Source: CAZIGK01 sp964538615
GTDB taxonomy: Bacteria > Pseudomonadota > Alphaproteobacteria > Rickettsiales > RI-342
Reading direction: 5' to 3'
Length of the DNA: 64,000 nucleotides
Assembly: GCA_964538615.1 (NCBI GenBank)
Contig: CAZIGK010000009.1
Span: forward strand, 1-64,000
Shown here: positions 1 through 8,735 of the stretch, one piece after another
Position numbering within the stretch: the first letter of the stretch is position 1
Layout: the number at the start of each line of letters is the position of its first letter
Made by a program: the position numbers and the translations under genes
The notes under the pieces: generated by a model
Told to the model about the DNA's origin: nothing
Databases searched by the model: none
The model's input: the letters and a program-made list of their open reading frames with translations, nothing else

Positions 1-55
1 CAATCGTACCAATGTTGACGTGCGGTTTATTCCGCTCAAATTTCTCTTTAGCCAT
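1..55 (-). CDS. tuf: Elongation factor Tu, 5' end only (runs off the window)
   Basis: Only the first 18 codons are inside the window; they read MAKEKFERNKPHVNIGTI, the characteristic N-terminus of bacterial EF-Tu just before the first GTP-binding loop. EF-Tu delivers aminoacyl-tRNA to the ribosome as a GTP complex. The start is fixed by this conserved N-terminus. It lies 75 bases downstream of tRNA-Gly on the same strand, so the two are probably cotranscribed, as tRNA and tuf genes often are. The remainder of the gene lies to the left of position 1. Confidence 0.93.
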   Translation of the reverse strand, partial: MAKEKFERNKPHVNIGTI

Positions 56-130
56 GGTCAACAACCTTGCATTAGTTAATAGTGTTAGGACGATAGCTCG
101 TCAGATTTGGGTCGCCGGGCGGTAGCGCTC

Positions 131-204
<74 letters not shown>

Positions 205-235
205 TTATCGGCACTCCGCTGCTGCGAGCAGCCTC

Positions 236-264
236 CTTAAAGCATAGGTCTTTGTAAAATGCAA
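236..264 (-). promoter_or_regulatory. Candidate sigma-70 promoter for tRNA-Gly/tuf
   Basis: On the minus strand there is TTGCAT (259-264), a 17-base spacer and TTTAAG (236-241), about 30 bases upstream of the mature tRNA-Gly 5' end. A short perfect hairpin GCTGCT/AGCAGC (218-232) lies between the promoter and the tRNA, in the would-be leader. This is a fit to a consensus by eye, not a mapped promoter. Confidence 0.4.
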
Positions 265-374
265 CATTCCTTGCAGCCATTGTCACAAAAACTTTGTGCC
301 GCTCAGCTACGGGCTTTAATGCATCCAGTCTTCGCCTTACGGATTCATGCCCATTTCATCCAACCGCTGCTGCT

Positions 375-1343
375 TTAACCCGTGTGGCGTTTAAACACCT
401 CATACATAGCAATAGCTGCCGCGTTGGAGACATTCAGGCTTTCCATACGCTCAGTCATTGGCAATTTCAGCATCATGTCGCAATGGTCGGTGGTCAGGCG
501 GCGCATACCCTTGCCTTCTGCCCCCAGCACCAGCGCCAGTTTCTCTGGCAGCTTGGCGGTATGCACGTAATCTTTGGCATCGGCATCCAACCCGGCGATC
601 CAATAGCCCTGAGATTTCAACGCCAGCATTGCGCGGCTTAAATTGGGAACCCGAATCAACGGCACCGTTTCTAGCGCACCTGCCGCTGCACGGGCAATAA
701 TGCCTGTCTCCGGTGCGCTATGGTGCGCGGGAACAATGATGGCGGGGCAATCAAACGCGGCGGCAGAACGCAGGATGGCACCGACATTATGCGGGTCAGT
801 CACCTGATCCAGCAACAGCACCGGGCCTTTTGCGGCATTGTTTTGCAGCACCTCTATTCCCTGTTCTGGCAAGGGCTTGACTTCTATCGCAATGCCCTGA
901 TGCACGGCATCCGGCGACAGGAAATGCTGGAACATCTCTGGTGTGGCAAATTGTACCAGAGAAAGATAGGCTGAGGCTTCCGGATGCTGCTTCAGCTTTT
1001 CGAGAGCGGCGTCGGTCGCAAATAAGCGAATAATCTGGCGTTCAGGGTTCGCCAATGCCGGGAGCACCGCATGCCAGCTATACAGCCAATAACGATCCGA
1101 CGCACTGCGCACGGTGACTTGCGGTTTGCGCGCACCTGCAAACTTGCCCTGACTGGCGTTGCGATGTGGCGGTTTCCCACTGCCGCCTTTACGTGGGGTC
1201 GCGTTGTGTGATTTCTCGCCACCCCGCCGTTCCTGCCCTTGCCCTGCATTTTGGCCAGAGCGTCCACCACTTTTCTGGCCACCCCCAGACGCTTGACGAT
1301 TACCATGCGAAGAGCCATGAGCGGGAGGTTTAGAGCGGTTCAT
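375..1343 (-). CDS. rlmB: 23S rRNA (guanosine-2'-O)-methyltransferase RlmB (TrmH/SpoU family)
   Basis: RlmB 2'-O-methylates G2251 (E. coli numbering) in the 23S rRNA peptidyl-transferase centre, using S-adenosylmethionine. The C-terminal half has the SPOUT knotted methyltransferase motifs: NVGAILRSA, an LGAEGKGM segment, and LPMTERMESLNVSNAAAIA near the end. The N-terminus has a low-complexity Gly/Arg/Lys/Ser tail of about 70 residues, then a substrate-binding domain. Such basic extensions are common in alphaproteobacterial RlmB. The frame is open to a TTG at 1361; I prefer the ATG at 1343, giving 322 residues. It is divergent from tRNA-Tyr and convergent on nothing; its 3' end abuts the tRNA-Gly promoter region. 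Confidence 0.9.
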   Translation of the reverse strand: MNRSKPPAHGSSHGNRQASGGGQKSGGRSGQNAGQGQERRGGEKSHNATPRKGGSGKPPHRNASQGKFAGARKPQVTVRSASDRYWLYSWHAVLPALANPERQIIRLFATDAALEKLKQHPEASAYLSLVQFATPEMFQHFLSPDAVHQGIAIEVKPLPEQGIEVLQNNAAKGPVLLLDQVTDPHNVGAILRSAAAFDCPAIIVPAHHSAPETGIIARAAAGALETVPLIRVPNLSRAMLALKSQGYWIAGLDADAKDYVHTAKLPEKLALVLGAEGKGMRRLTTDHCDMMLKLPMTERMESLNVSNAAAIAMYEVFKRHTG

Positions 1344-1433
1344 ACCATCAGATTCCGGCAAAAAAGTAAAAAATTTTGCCTTCTATAGCACAAAGAGGTT
1401 GCCAACAAAAGCGCGATGCGTATGTTGGGCGGC

Positions 1434-1519
1434 GGAGAGATGGCCGAGTGGTTAAAGGCAGCAGACTGTAAATCTGCCCGCGTATGCGTACGGGGGTTCG
1501 AATCCCTCTCTCTCCACCA
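1434..1519 (+). tRNA. tRNA-Tyr (anticodon GTA), CCA encoded
   Basis: The acceptor strand GGAGAGA pairs with TCTCTCC. The anticodon stem GCAGA/TCTGC encloses loop CTGTAAA with anticodon GTA at 1468-1470. There is a long class II variable arm, T-loop GGTTCGAATCC, and an encoded CCA at 1517-1519. The total length of 86 nt is normal for bacterial tRNA-Tyr. It is divergent from rlmB, a common alphaproteobacterial arrangement. Confidence 0.96.
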
Positions 1520-1557
1520 TGAAAAAAGCCCGCCTTGTGCGGGCTTTTTTCATGGTG
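1515..1557 (+). terminator. Rho-independent terminator of tRNA-Tyr
   Basis: A perfect inverted repeat of about 19 bp (1515-1533 with 1539-1557) has the GC-rich core GCCCGC/GCGGGC, a 5-base loop and six T's in the descending arm. It begins inside the tRNA 3' CCA. Because the A-tract mirrors the T-tract it could act in both directions. Confidence 0.8.
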
Positions 1558-1930
1558 CAATGGCAGGCGCATCCGAAGCCCCGTAGGGGGTTCGACAATC
1601 ATGCAGTACGCATGATTGGACGGCGCAGGCGCAACGTGACGAGCCGCCCCTTGAGGGCGAATGGCAGGCAGGCCATTCGTCAATCCCCTCTCTCCACCTA
1701 TTATGACCAAAAATTTTTCGCCACCGTGCGGGCTTTTTTCATGGTGCAATGGCAGGCGCATCCGAAGCCCCGTAGGGGGTTCGACAATCATGCAGCACGA
1801 ATGATTGGACGGCGCAGGCACAACGTGACGAGCCGCCCCTTGAGGGCGAATGGCAAGCAGGCCATTCGTCAATCCTCTCTCTCCCGTTTATGACAAAAAT
1901 TTTCGCCTTGTGCGGGCTTTTGCGCATGGG
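1537..1930. repeat. Tandem 184-189 bp repeat downstream of tRNA-Tyr, two full copies plus a partial third
   Basis: Copy 1 runs 1537-1725, copy 2 runs 1726-1909, and a third truncated copy starts at 1910 and fades by about 1930. Each copy starts with GTGCGGGCTTTT, which is the descending arm of the tRNA-Tyr terminator. Each contains an internal hairpin (CAATCATGC/GCATGATTG) and a second one (GAATGGC/GCCATTC). Each ends in TTCGTCAATCCyCTCTCTCC, which resembles the tRNA-Tyr 3' end TTCGAATCCCTCTCTCTCC. I see no credible gene in the 1560-1990 interval. The long minus-strand reading frame across it is the well-known spurious product of the tRNA antisense strand plus the repeat. Confidence 0.88.
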
Positions 1931-1993
1931 TACAGCAGTCCTGAAGTATACCGTCTGCTTACGTAGACTATCTCTCCAAGCGGGTGGGTTAGC

Positions 1994-2983
1994 TTAACGT
2001 CCCTGCGCTGCGGAACGTGTCTGCTGCTCTTGCTGACAGCAGTTACACAACCCCATATCTCGCAATACATTAGAAACCGCACGCATGAATTTACCAAAAA
2101 TACCGCCTGTTTTTTCCTGTGTCAGCACCGCTGTGCGGGCTGATTCTTTCGATGGGGGTTGTACGGGCGTATGCTCCGCTTTTGCTTGCACGGGAGCCGA
2201 TGGCTGCCTCCGGTCGTGTTGCCGCTGCTGATCCGCTTCTTGAAGCGCAACGGCATCTGCCTTGGAAACGAAAGAGGTTTCCTGTTTCGCAATACATTCC
2301 TGTAACCAATAGGCGTAGGGATTGTGTTCCGGGGATTGTCCCCATTGTGGTATAAATGTTTTATCCGGCATTTCTGCCGTCAGGGGCATAGAATAACGCA
2401 TCGGCGCCTGCCCCGCTCTGGAATCAACGGTATATATCCGTTCGGGAATGAAATAGGCGATTTCCGATCCCTTATCCCCCGCGATACGGTGCGCAGCCAG
2501 ACCTGGCAATCCTTGTGCCAATTCAGGTTTGATCGGACGCAAGACCTGAATATTACCCAAAGCGTGACCATTCCCATCCAACAACGTCACTTGATCTGGA
2601 TACCAGCCTGCGCTCATCGCATCCGCCACACGTGCATCTGCAAATGGTCCCCGTGCTTTTTTGACAAATAATCCTTCACTATCCTTAGCTTCCAGCACGC
2701 CTGACAAGGCAGGTGCCGTGTGCCCGAATGCGGGAGTATTCTGCCTAATCCAGCGTCCATAATCACTGTTGGCAGAGAGAAAATGTACCTCTTTTCCTGA
2801 CACTTCACCTTTATGCATCCACATGCGCAATTCGCCCATCATCCCACCATGTTGTAGTTGATGCGCATCCTTTGGCGAAACTTCTGCATACAGCATCCCG
2901 TTACTGGATCGCTGCCAATCTTGTCGACGCATCCAGTATGCTTGCGGGTGAAAAGAAAAGTGACTATCCAGTGGAAGGGACAT
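1994..2983 (-). CDS. Hypothetical protein, 329 aa, cysteine-containing C-terminus
   Basis: I do not recognise this family. The protein is soluble by eye, with no signal peptide or membrane segment. Residues 1-240 look globular with many aromatic residues. About residues 240-300 form a Gln/Ala/Pro-rich linker, followed by a short amphipathic segment and a CNCC cluster close to the C-terminus that could bind a metal or form disulfides. The ATG start is preceded by a TAGG-type ribosome binding site 8 bases upstream. It stands alone on the minus strand between the repeat region and rlmN. Base composition matches its neighbours. Confidence 0.75.
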   Translation of the reverse strand: MSLPLDSHFSFHPQAYWMRRQDWQRSSNGMLYAEVSPKDAHQLQHGGMMGELRMWMHKGEVSGKEVHFLSANSDYGRWIRQNTPAFGHTAPALSGVLEAKDSEGLFVKKARGPFADARVADAMSAGWYPDQVTLLDGNGHALGNIQVLRPIKPELAQGLPGLAAHRIAGDKGSEIAYFIPERIYTVDSRAGQAPMRYSMPLTAEMPDKTFIPQWGQSPEHNPYAYWLQECIAKQETSFVSKADAVALQEADQQRQHDRRQPSAPVQAKAEHTPVQPPSKESARTAVLTQEKTGGIFGKFMRAVSNVLRDMGLCNCCQQEQQTRSAAQGR

Positions 2984-3116
2984 AATGACCTACGCTCATA
3001 AAAACAATCTATCTGAAGCTTCACTACAACACAGATTCATGACTGAATTATGACGCTTCCAAACTCCATCATCCGGCCATCCTGAGAGCGTGAAGAGAAA
3101 AATAAGAACAAGGAAG

Positions 3117-4340
3117 CTATGAAAGCCGAACCCGCTCCCCCTGCTTACGCTCGGAATCCGATTTTAATTGCCCACAGGCAGCCAGAATATCTCGCCCGCG
3201 TGGAGTTCGTACTGGTGCGGAAAGGCCATGGTCATTCAAGATCATCGCAAATTGCCGGATGCGGTTGGCACTGGAACATTCATACTTGCTGCCCGGCCAT
3301 GGGTTGAACGGAATCAGGTTGACTTTGGCAGGAATCCCCTTCAGCAAACGCACCATCTCCCGTGCATCTGCATCGGAATCATTCACCCCTTTCAGCATGA
3401 CATATTCCATGGTGATACGGCGGGCATTGTTGGCAGCACCATATTCCCGGCAGGCTGCCAGCACTTCGGCCAGAGGGTATTTTTTATTCAGTGGAACCAA
3501 TAGATTGCGCAATTCATCGGTCACAGCATGCAGGGATAACGCCAGATTCACCCCTAGTTCTTCACCGCATTGACGCATTTTGGGCACCACACCAGAGGTG
3601 GAAAGTGTAATGCGGCGCTTAGAAAGCGAAAGGCCCTCACCATCCATAATGATTTTCAGGGCTTTGGCGACGTTATCATAATTAAACAACGGCTCGCCCA
3701 TACCCATCATCACAATGTTGGACACCAGACGGGATTGGCCATCGGTCGGGGTTGGCCATTCATTCAGCGCATCCCGCACAATCATGAATTGGCTGACAAT
3801 TTCCCCTGCGGTCAGGTTGCGTACCAGTTTTTGCGTACCCGTATGACAGAAATCGCACGTCAGAGTACAGCCCACCTGACTGGAAATACAGACCGCACCC
3901 CGGTCTTCTTCCGGAATATAAACCGTCTCCGCCTTGTGGCCATACGCATGGCCTAGCAACCATTTACGGGTACCATCTTCACTCACCTGCGCGGTCACTT
4001 CGGCAGGACGCCCGACATGATAGCCTTCATCCGCTAATGTTTGTTTCAGGCTTTTCGGCAGACTGGTCATTTCATCCAGCGTTTTGGCACCTTGCCAATA
4101 AACCCAATGCCATAATTGCTTGGCGCGGAAAGGTTTTTCACCCAAATCCTGCATCAATTGCTGCATTTCCTGTTTATCCAGCCCGACCAGCCTTTTCGTG
4201 CCCTCTCCCTGCACCTGCATTTCCGGTTCGGAAATATCCGCTTTTGTTGCGGTCATCAGGGAATCATTCGTCCCCGCCTGCGGAAGCATGGCGGTTAGCA
4301 TATCCGGTTCGGTCACGTCATGTTTCAGGGCAGCGGTCAT
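3117..4340 (-). CDS. rlmN: Dual-specificity 23S rRNA A2503 / tRNA A37 C2-methyltransferase RlmN
   Basis: RlmN is a radical-SAM enzyme that makes 2-methyladenosine in 23S rRNA and in some tRNAs. The radical-SAM cysteines are C158, C162 and C165 (CTLTCDFC). C151, seven residues before the first, matches the upstream catalytic cysteine of E. coli RlmN, and C389 (AACGQL) matches the methyl-carrying C-terminal cysteine, so all five key cysteines are present. MMGMGEPLFNYDNV is the family signature after the cluster. The N-terminus is about 30 residues longer than E. coli RlmN. The ATG has AAGGA 8 bases upstream. It is a single gene with more than 100 bases to its upstream neighbour. Confidence 0.95.
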   Translation of the reverse strand: MTAALKHDVTEPDMLTAMLPQAGTNDSLMTATKADISEPEMQVQGEGTKRLVGLDKQEMQQLMQDLGEKPFRAKQLWHWVYWQGAKTLDEMTSLPKSLKQTLADEGYHVGRPAEVTAQVSEDGTRKWLLGHAYGHKAETVYIPEEDRGAVCISSQVGCTLTCDFCHTGTQKLVRNLTAGEIVSQFMIVRDALNEWPTPTDGQSRLVSNIVMMGMGEPLFNYDNVAKALKIIMDGEGLSLSKRRITLSTSGVVPKMRQCGEELGVNLALSLHAVTDELRNLLVPLNKKYPLAEVLAACREYGAANNARRITMEYVMLKGVNDSDADAREMVRLLKGIPAKVNLIPFNPWPGSKYECSSANRIRQFAMILNDHGLSAPVRTPRGRDILAACGQLKSDSERKQGERVRLS

Positions 4341-4448
4341 GGCAGCATCCTTATCACAGGGTTTTCAGCGAAAGGAAGCCTTATATCGCATGCGCTTCTA
4401 AAATGCACATGACATTTTTTTGACATGCATCCATTCGTATCTGTCAGC

Positions 4449-4961
4449 TTATCGACAAAGCTGCGCCATGCGTGCATGGGCGGCGGTAAAACCGCTGAGG
4501 GAATAGGTATCTGTTGCGGTTGCGCCGGATTCCGCTTGCGAGGATGCCACCAGCGTGGATCCTTTCTTCATCGCCGCAATCATTTTTTTATCGGCATCGG
4601 CGGTGTATGCCCACGCCAACTCCCCTTTGGTGAACAGACGGTAGCTTTCCCCATCATTCACGCTAACGGTGACTTCGCTTTTGGCTTTATAGGGATAACC
4701 AGCAGAAATACTGACTTCTTCCACACCTTTTTTACGCTGCGTTACCAGCAGATACGGCTCACCCCGTTTTTTATAAGTGCCGCTTTTCTGCTTCGGCGCA
4801 GAAGCCATATAACAAACGGTCTGGCCATCCTGACGCATGGAAAATACGTTCCAGTCCTTAAACACACGATCCAGCTTTTGCGCATGCGCGGGTTGCTGCC
4901 ACAGGCATACCATGGCTGCCAGCAGCAGGGGTATACGCCGATGTGTCGGTTGGTAACGCAT
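4449..4961 (-). CDS. Invasion-associated locus B (IalB) family periplasmic protein
   Basis: The protein begins with a signal peptide (hydrophobic stretch LLLAAMVCLW, cleavage near AHAQ). The mature part has the IalB pattern: a tryptophan-containing first strand (DWNVFS), a cysteine (TVCYMAS), several beta strands, and SGFTAAHARMAQLC at the end, where the last cysteine could pair with the first. IalB proteins are widespread in alphaproteobacteria, including free-living ones; the name comes from Bartonella and does not imply pathogenicity. The frame is open to 5027, but the ATG at 4961 has GAGG about 8 bases upstream and places the signal peptide correctly, giving 170 residues. Confidence 0.75.
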   Translation of the reverse strand: MRYQPTHRRIPLLLAAMVCLWQQPAHAQKLDRVFKDWNVFSMRQDGQTVCYMASAPKQKSGTYKKRGEPYLLVTQRKKGVEEVSISAGYPYKAKSEVTVSVNDGESYRLFTKGELAWAYTADADKKMIAAMKKGSTLVASSQAESGATATDTYSLSGFTAAHARMAQLCR

Positions 4962-5044
4962 GTGTTTCCTCATCTCCATCCAAAAATCATATGCTGTTGT
5001 TGATACAGGAAGCGCTGCTTCACGCAAGCAGCTTTACGCAGGTC

Positions 5045-5353
5045 TCATCGCTCTGGCAAGTTATACAGACGAAATAAAAACACCCCGGCAACGGCACCCA
5101 GCAATGGCCATCCCAGCGCATCTTTGTCTCCACCAGCCATCACGGCAGCATAGAAGGCATCAAACGTGACCTGATATGCCTGAGGCAAAGCCTGCGCAAA
5201 GCTTGCGCCACGGTAGGTAATGGCAAACATTTCCGGAATCACATCAAACAGCGAGTAGGTAATAAAGGCGCCAATAATTGCAGGAAAAATAACATTATTG
5301 ACAAAGCCTTCGCTGCTGCGGGCAGCTTTCTTTTTGTAATTGGAATCCGCCAT
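5045..5353 (-). CDS. Small two-TM hypothetical protein, 102 aa
   Basis: The start codon at 5353 is favoured by an upstream AGGAGG (spacing about 12); an in-frame start at 5395 is possible. The N-terminus is basic (NYKKKAAR). A hydrophobic helix at about residues 20-43 and a second near the C-terminus (PLLGAVAGVFLFRLY) suggest an inner-membrane protein with a loop between. I do not recognise the family. It lies between the IalB gene and rlmE on the same strand without overlap. Confidence 0.6.
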   Translation of the reverse strand: MADSNYKKKAARSSEGFVNNVIFPAIIGAFITYSLFDVIPEMFAITYRGASFAQALPQAYQVTFDAFYAAVMAGGDKDALGWPLLGAVAGVFLFRLYNLPER

Positions 5354-5452
5354 GGCCGGGCTTGTCCTCCTCAGGGTCAGATGACTTTTATACAATACGC
5401 ATCACGCTATCTTGGCATAGTCTTTACGCGATTTTACGCAAGATAGCAAGAC

Positions 5453-6217
5453 CTATGCCCCTTTATAACCTGTTGCTACCACATATATTTCTGAAGAATC
5501 ATCACGGCTGGAATCCGGCTTAAAAACTTTTACCTTCTGAAACAGCTTTTTCAGCTTGTCCAGAAGCAAATGCTCTTCGGCACCATGCAGAATTTTCGCC
5601 GCAAAGTGACCACCCGGCGCAAGCGTTGCCTCTGCAAACTCCAGTGCCAGATCCACCAGATGCATGGTACGTAGATGATCCGTCGATGCATGACCGGTAA
5701 AAGATGGCGCCATATCGGTCAGTACCACCTGCGGGGATTGCCCACCCAGTGCCTGCTTCACCATATTCGGGGCTTCGTCTTTGGTAAAATCCAACTGGAG
5801 TAGCACCGCATGCTCTCCCAACGGGTCAATAGGAAGAATATCCACCCCTACCACCTTGCCTTTGGCACCGCCACGGGTCACAATTTCCAGTGCCACCTGT
5901 GTCCAGCCGCCGGGTGCGGCCCCCAAATCCACAATATAGCTTCCGGGCGTAAGGATGGAAAACTTCTCATCAATTTCCATCAATTTATACGCCGCGCGGG
6001 AGCGATACCCCTCTTGCTTCGCCAGCGCGACATACGGGTCATTCAACTGGCGTTGTAGCCAGCGGGTTGAAGCTTTATCCCGGCTGCGTGCGGTTTTGAC
6101 GTTAGTATGCAACAGCCGTGTCCGACCCAGACGGTTTTTCACCGTCTCCGCCTTACCCCCTTTGGCTCCGCCTTTGCCTTGCCCACCAGAACCTTTGCGA
6201 CCGGATGTACGCGTCAT
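5453..6217 (-). CDS. rlmE: 23S rRNA (uridine-2'-O)-methyltransferase RlmE (FtsJ/RrmJ)
   Basis: RlmE 2'-O-methylates U2552 of 23S rRNA late in 50S assembly. The RrmJ fold is visible: RAAYKLMEID with the catalytic Lys, the SAM-binding loop VDLGAAPGGWTQV, VLTDMAPSFTG with the catalytic Asp, HFAAKIL with the second Lys, and SSEIYVVATG with the Glu of the K-D-K-E tetrad. A Gly/Lys-rich tail of about 35 residues precedes the domain. The chosen ATG overlaps the stop of the upstream gene in an ATGA, implying translational coupling. The frame is open further upstream, but that part lies inside the neighbouring gene. Confidence 0.95.
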   Translation of the reverse strand: MTRTSGRKGSGGQGKGGAKGGKAETVKNRLGRTRLLHTNVKTARSRDKASTRWLQRQLNDPYVALAKQEGYRSRAAYKLMEIDEKFSILTPGSYIVDLGAAPGGWTQVALEIVTRGGAKGKVVGVDILPIDPLGEHAVLLQLDFTKDEAPNMVKQALGGQSPQVVLTDMAPSFTGHASTDHLRTMHLVDLALEFAEATLAPGGHFAAKILHGAEEHLLLDKLKKLFQKVKVFKPDSSRDDSSEIYVVATGYKGA

Positions 6218-7254
6218 AATGCCTGATGTTTCTGCATGAGTGAAAAAATAATGCCCTCGCGCACCCCGCGATCTGCCACGGTCACTGCCGGCACCATCAA
6301 TTGACGGCACACAGCGTGCAAAATTGCTGCTCCGGGCAATAAAAACGGCGCCCGATCTTCTCCAATGCACGGGTGGCGGGCACGCTCTGCAGCACTCATG
6401 CGCAACAGGCGCTCGGTCAGATTGAGGATTGAGGGGGTTTCCAGTCGCATACCATCTACCCGGCTGCGGTCATAGTAACGCATCCCCAGTTGCAGGGCGC
6501 CCAGTGTGGTCGCTGTACCCGAAGTGCAGAGCAACTGCACATGACTGGTATCCCCAATAGCCTGCATGGAAGGCGATTGCAGGAAGGACTGTATTTCACG
6601 GGCAATTTCATCCGTTAGCATAAAAAAGCCGCTGGCATCCATCGGTACATCACCTACGGCCTCAAACAGGTTCATGACCCCAATGGGGAAGGACTGCCAA
6701 TGCGCAATGGCCGGACGCTCTCCACCATGAATATCGACCAGCATCAACTCTGTGCTACCACCGCCAATATCCAGCAAAACGGCGTAATCCGCCCTTGCAT
6801 CCAGCAGCGGAGAGCAGCCAAGAAACGCCAGCAACGCCTCATCCCGTTCCGGAATAATGCGCAAATCCAGCCCTGTTTCACGCTTCACACGGTTGAGAAA
6901 AGCTTTCGCGTTACGCGCTACCCGACAGGCCTGCGTGGTTACAAACCAGCCATCCGTGACCGGATGATAGGCCAGTTTTTCAGAACAAATCCTCAGTGCA
7001 TCCAGCGTACGTTGCATGGCGGCATCCTGCAACATGCCCGTACGCTGCACTCCCTCTCCCAATCGCACGACGGAGGAATAACTTTCCAGCACCCGCAAGC
7101 GCCCCTGACTACTTGGCTCCGCAATGAGCAGGCGGCAGTTATTGGTTCCCAGATCCAGCGCTGCAAACACTCCCGGCGATGCAACGGGCATCGGCGCAGA
7201 ATCAGCGGAAGGGCTGCGGGTTACAGATTGGGTCATGGGCATAGTGCCGTTCAT
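6214..7254 (-). CDS. Ppx/GppA family exopolyphosphatase or pppGpp phosphatase
   Basis: The actin-like ATPase-fold phosphatase motifs are present: AALDLGTNNCRLLIAEP at about residue 30 (phosphate 1) and LLDIGGGSTELML at about 140 (phosphate 2). Only the core Ppx/GppA domain is present (346 aa), without the C-terminal HD-type domain of E. coli Ppx. Substrate choice between polyphosphate and pppGpp cannot be read from sequence. It is coupled to rlmE by a 4-base overlap, a pairing common in alphaproteobacteria. No clear ribosome binding site precedes the first ATG; two further ATGs lie within the next 7 codons. Confidence 0.88.
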   Translation of the reverse strand: MNGTMPMTQSVTRSPSADSAPMPVASPGVFAALDLGTNNCRLLIAEPSSQGRLRVLESYSSVVRLGEGVQRTGMLQDAAMQRTLDALRICSEKLAYHPVTDGWFVTTQACRVARNAKAFLNRVKRETGLDLRIIPERDEALLAFLGCSPLLDARADYAVLLDIGGGSTELMLVDIHGGERPAIAHWQSFPIGVMNLFEAVGDVPMDASGFFMLTDEIAREIQSFLQSPSMQAIGDTSHVQLLCTSGTATTLGALQLGMRYYDRSRVDGMRLETPSILNLTERLLRMSAAERARHPCIGEDRAPFLLPGAAILHAVCRQLMVPAVTVADRGVREGIIFSLMQKHQAL

Positions 7255-7338
7255 TCATCACAGATTAGTAGGGAATAAACGCCCATCATGACCGGACTTG
7301 TGCATTGCGTCAAGCGTGTGTTCCGCAGACAGGTCGGC

Positions 7339-7599
7339 TTAGCCCGGCAAATGCCCATGACGCAGACGATTGCGCATTTCTTCCGCCAGCGCATCGATCA
7401 CTAGAGCTGCTTCCTGAAAGGTCTGAATCTCCGCTAAATCCGCACGCCCTACCCGTTCACCGTGTCTTTGAACAGACCGAATAGCATATTCCTGATACTC
7501 CACAGACCATCCCGCTGGTGTCTGGCGCCAGTTCGGGTTGGTAACAGCTGCCATCACCAGAGTTTTAATACTTGTATCATCAGAGGCACCATTTGCCAT
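7339..7599 (-). CDS. Hypothetical protein, 86 aa
   Basis: This is a small soluble acidic/helical protein. The ATG at 7599 has AAGGG 8 bases upstream and is preferred over the upstream in-frame ATG at 7623. It contains no recognised motif; the C-terminal half is likely a helix (ALVIDALAEEMRNRLRHG). It stands between the Ppx/GppA gene and sua5 on the same strand, with gaps of 84 and 117 bases. Confidence 0.55.
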   Translation of the reverse strand: MANGASDDTSIKTLVMAAVTNPNWRQTPAGWSVEYQEYAIRSVQRHGERVGRADLAEIQTFQEAALVIDALAEEMRNRLRHGHLPG

Positions 7600-7716
7600 A
7601 ATCGTAACCCTTGATATTGACATCGTTAATGATAAAAACTCCTGCTGTTTACGATGATTGCATGACGCTTTTATGACACTCTGTATCTTTTTTCGGGTAA
7701 ACGGTCTGAATGTTCG

Positions 7717-8697
7717 CTAAACCCGATCCGCCGCAGCACGCTGCAAGCGATCATTGATTGCCCGTCCAATGCCGGCATGCGGTATCGGCATCACGGCAAT
7801 GGTTTCCACTCCCAGAGCATCCAATGCACGTAGCCCGGCAAACAGCCGTTGCGCCGCTTCCCTGACATTGCCGCTTTCACTCAACTGAAACAGGGGAGTA
7901 TGCTGTATTGCCGCATCTCCAAACGCTAACAGCCCCTCCCCCGGTTCTGGTTTGGTCACCTGCAGGCGCACCTTTGCTCTGGGAGCATAATGGCTGTTGA
8001 GCAGCCCTGGGGAACGTAATACTCCCCCCTCTCTCTGTTCATCTTCCGCCATAGCACCCCGCAGCATGGCCTCCGGCAATACCAGAGCCAGCTCTTCTTC
8101 CGTCACGCTCCCATGCCGTAAAATCCGGTAGGGTTGTTCACTCATATCCAGCACGGTGGATTCAATGCCCACAGCGCATTCCCCCCCATCCAGAATAAGA
8201 GGCACAACATCACCCAGCGATTCCGCCACATGCTGCGCACAGGTTGGGCTGACCGCACCGGAGCGGTTGGCACTGGGTGCCGCCAGCAACAGGCCACTTT
8301 GCTGCAACAGGGCGCGTGCAACCGGGTGTGCCGGCATGCGCACCGCGACTGTGTCCCCGCCTGCACTGACCAAAGGGGAAAGGGTACAACCCGCCGCTCG
8401 GCGCAACACCAGTGTCAATGGCCCCGGCCAGAACATATCTGTCAGCAAGGTGGCTTCCGCAGGCCATTCCACCTCTGGGTACAGGGACTCTTTGTGCGCC
8501 ACATGCACAATCAATGGGTTATGCGATGGCCGACCCTTCACAGCATAAATGCGCTGTACCGCGGCATCCTGACGGGCATCCGCCCCCAGTCCATATACTG
8601 TCTCGGTTGGGAAAGCCACCACCTCTCCGGCATGCAATAACTGGCAGGCATAAAGAAGTGCTTGGGAATGGGTCGCCGGTTGAATAATTTTTTGCAT
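7717..8697 (-). CDS. L-threonylcarbamoyladenylate synthase, Sua5 type
   Basis: This enzyme makes threonylcarbamoyl-AMP from threonine, bicarbonate and ATP, the first step of t6A37 tRNA modification. The YrdC/TsaC domain occupies about residues 10-200: FPTETVYGLGADA, KGRPSHNPLIVHV, FWPGPLTLVL, APSANRSGAVSPT. The C-terminal ~120 residues form the extra Sua5 domain, so the protein (326 aa) is the long Sua5 form, not the short TsaC form. The frame is open to a GTG at 8712; the ATG at 8697 is preferred. It is divergent from parA, with two palindromes in the shared upstream region. Confidence 0.92.
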   Translation of the reverse strand: MQKIIQPATHSQALLYACQLLHAGEVVAFPTETVYGLGADARQDAAVQRIYAVKGRPSHNPLIVHVAHKESLYPEVEWPAEATLLTDMFWPGPLTLVLRRAAGCTLSPLVSAGGDTVAVRMPAHPVARALLQQSGLLLAAPSANRSGAVSPTCAQHVAESLGDVVPLILDGGECAVGIESTVLDMSEQPYRILRHGSVTEEELALVLPEAMLRGAMAEDEQREGGVLRSPGLLNSHYAPRAKVRLQVTKPEPGEGLLAFGDAAIQHTPLFQLSESGNVREAAQRLFAGLRALDALGVETIAVMPIPHAGIGRAINDRLQRAAADRV

Positions 8698-8735
8698 TAC
8701 CACATAAAACACGCTAATCTGATAATTCGATATGC

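Noticed and set aside
1348..1872. A 174-codon minus-strand frame with two internal repeats and GERGIRTPVRIRGQIYSLLP at its end
   Set aside because: The GERGIRTP segment is the antisense of tRNA-Tyr, a familiar false protein; the remainder is the tandem DNA repeat.
1537..1930. Prophage or integrative element inserted at tRNA-Tyr (duplicated tRNA 3' end as att site)
   Set aside because: No integrase and no foreign gene between the copies; the repeats are contiguous tandem units.
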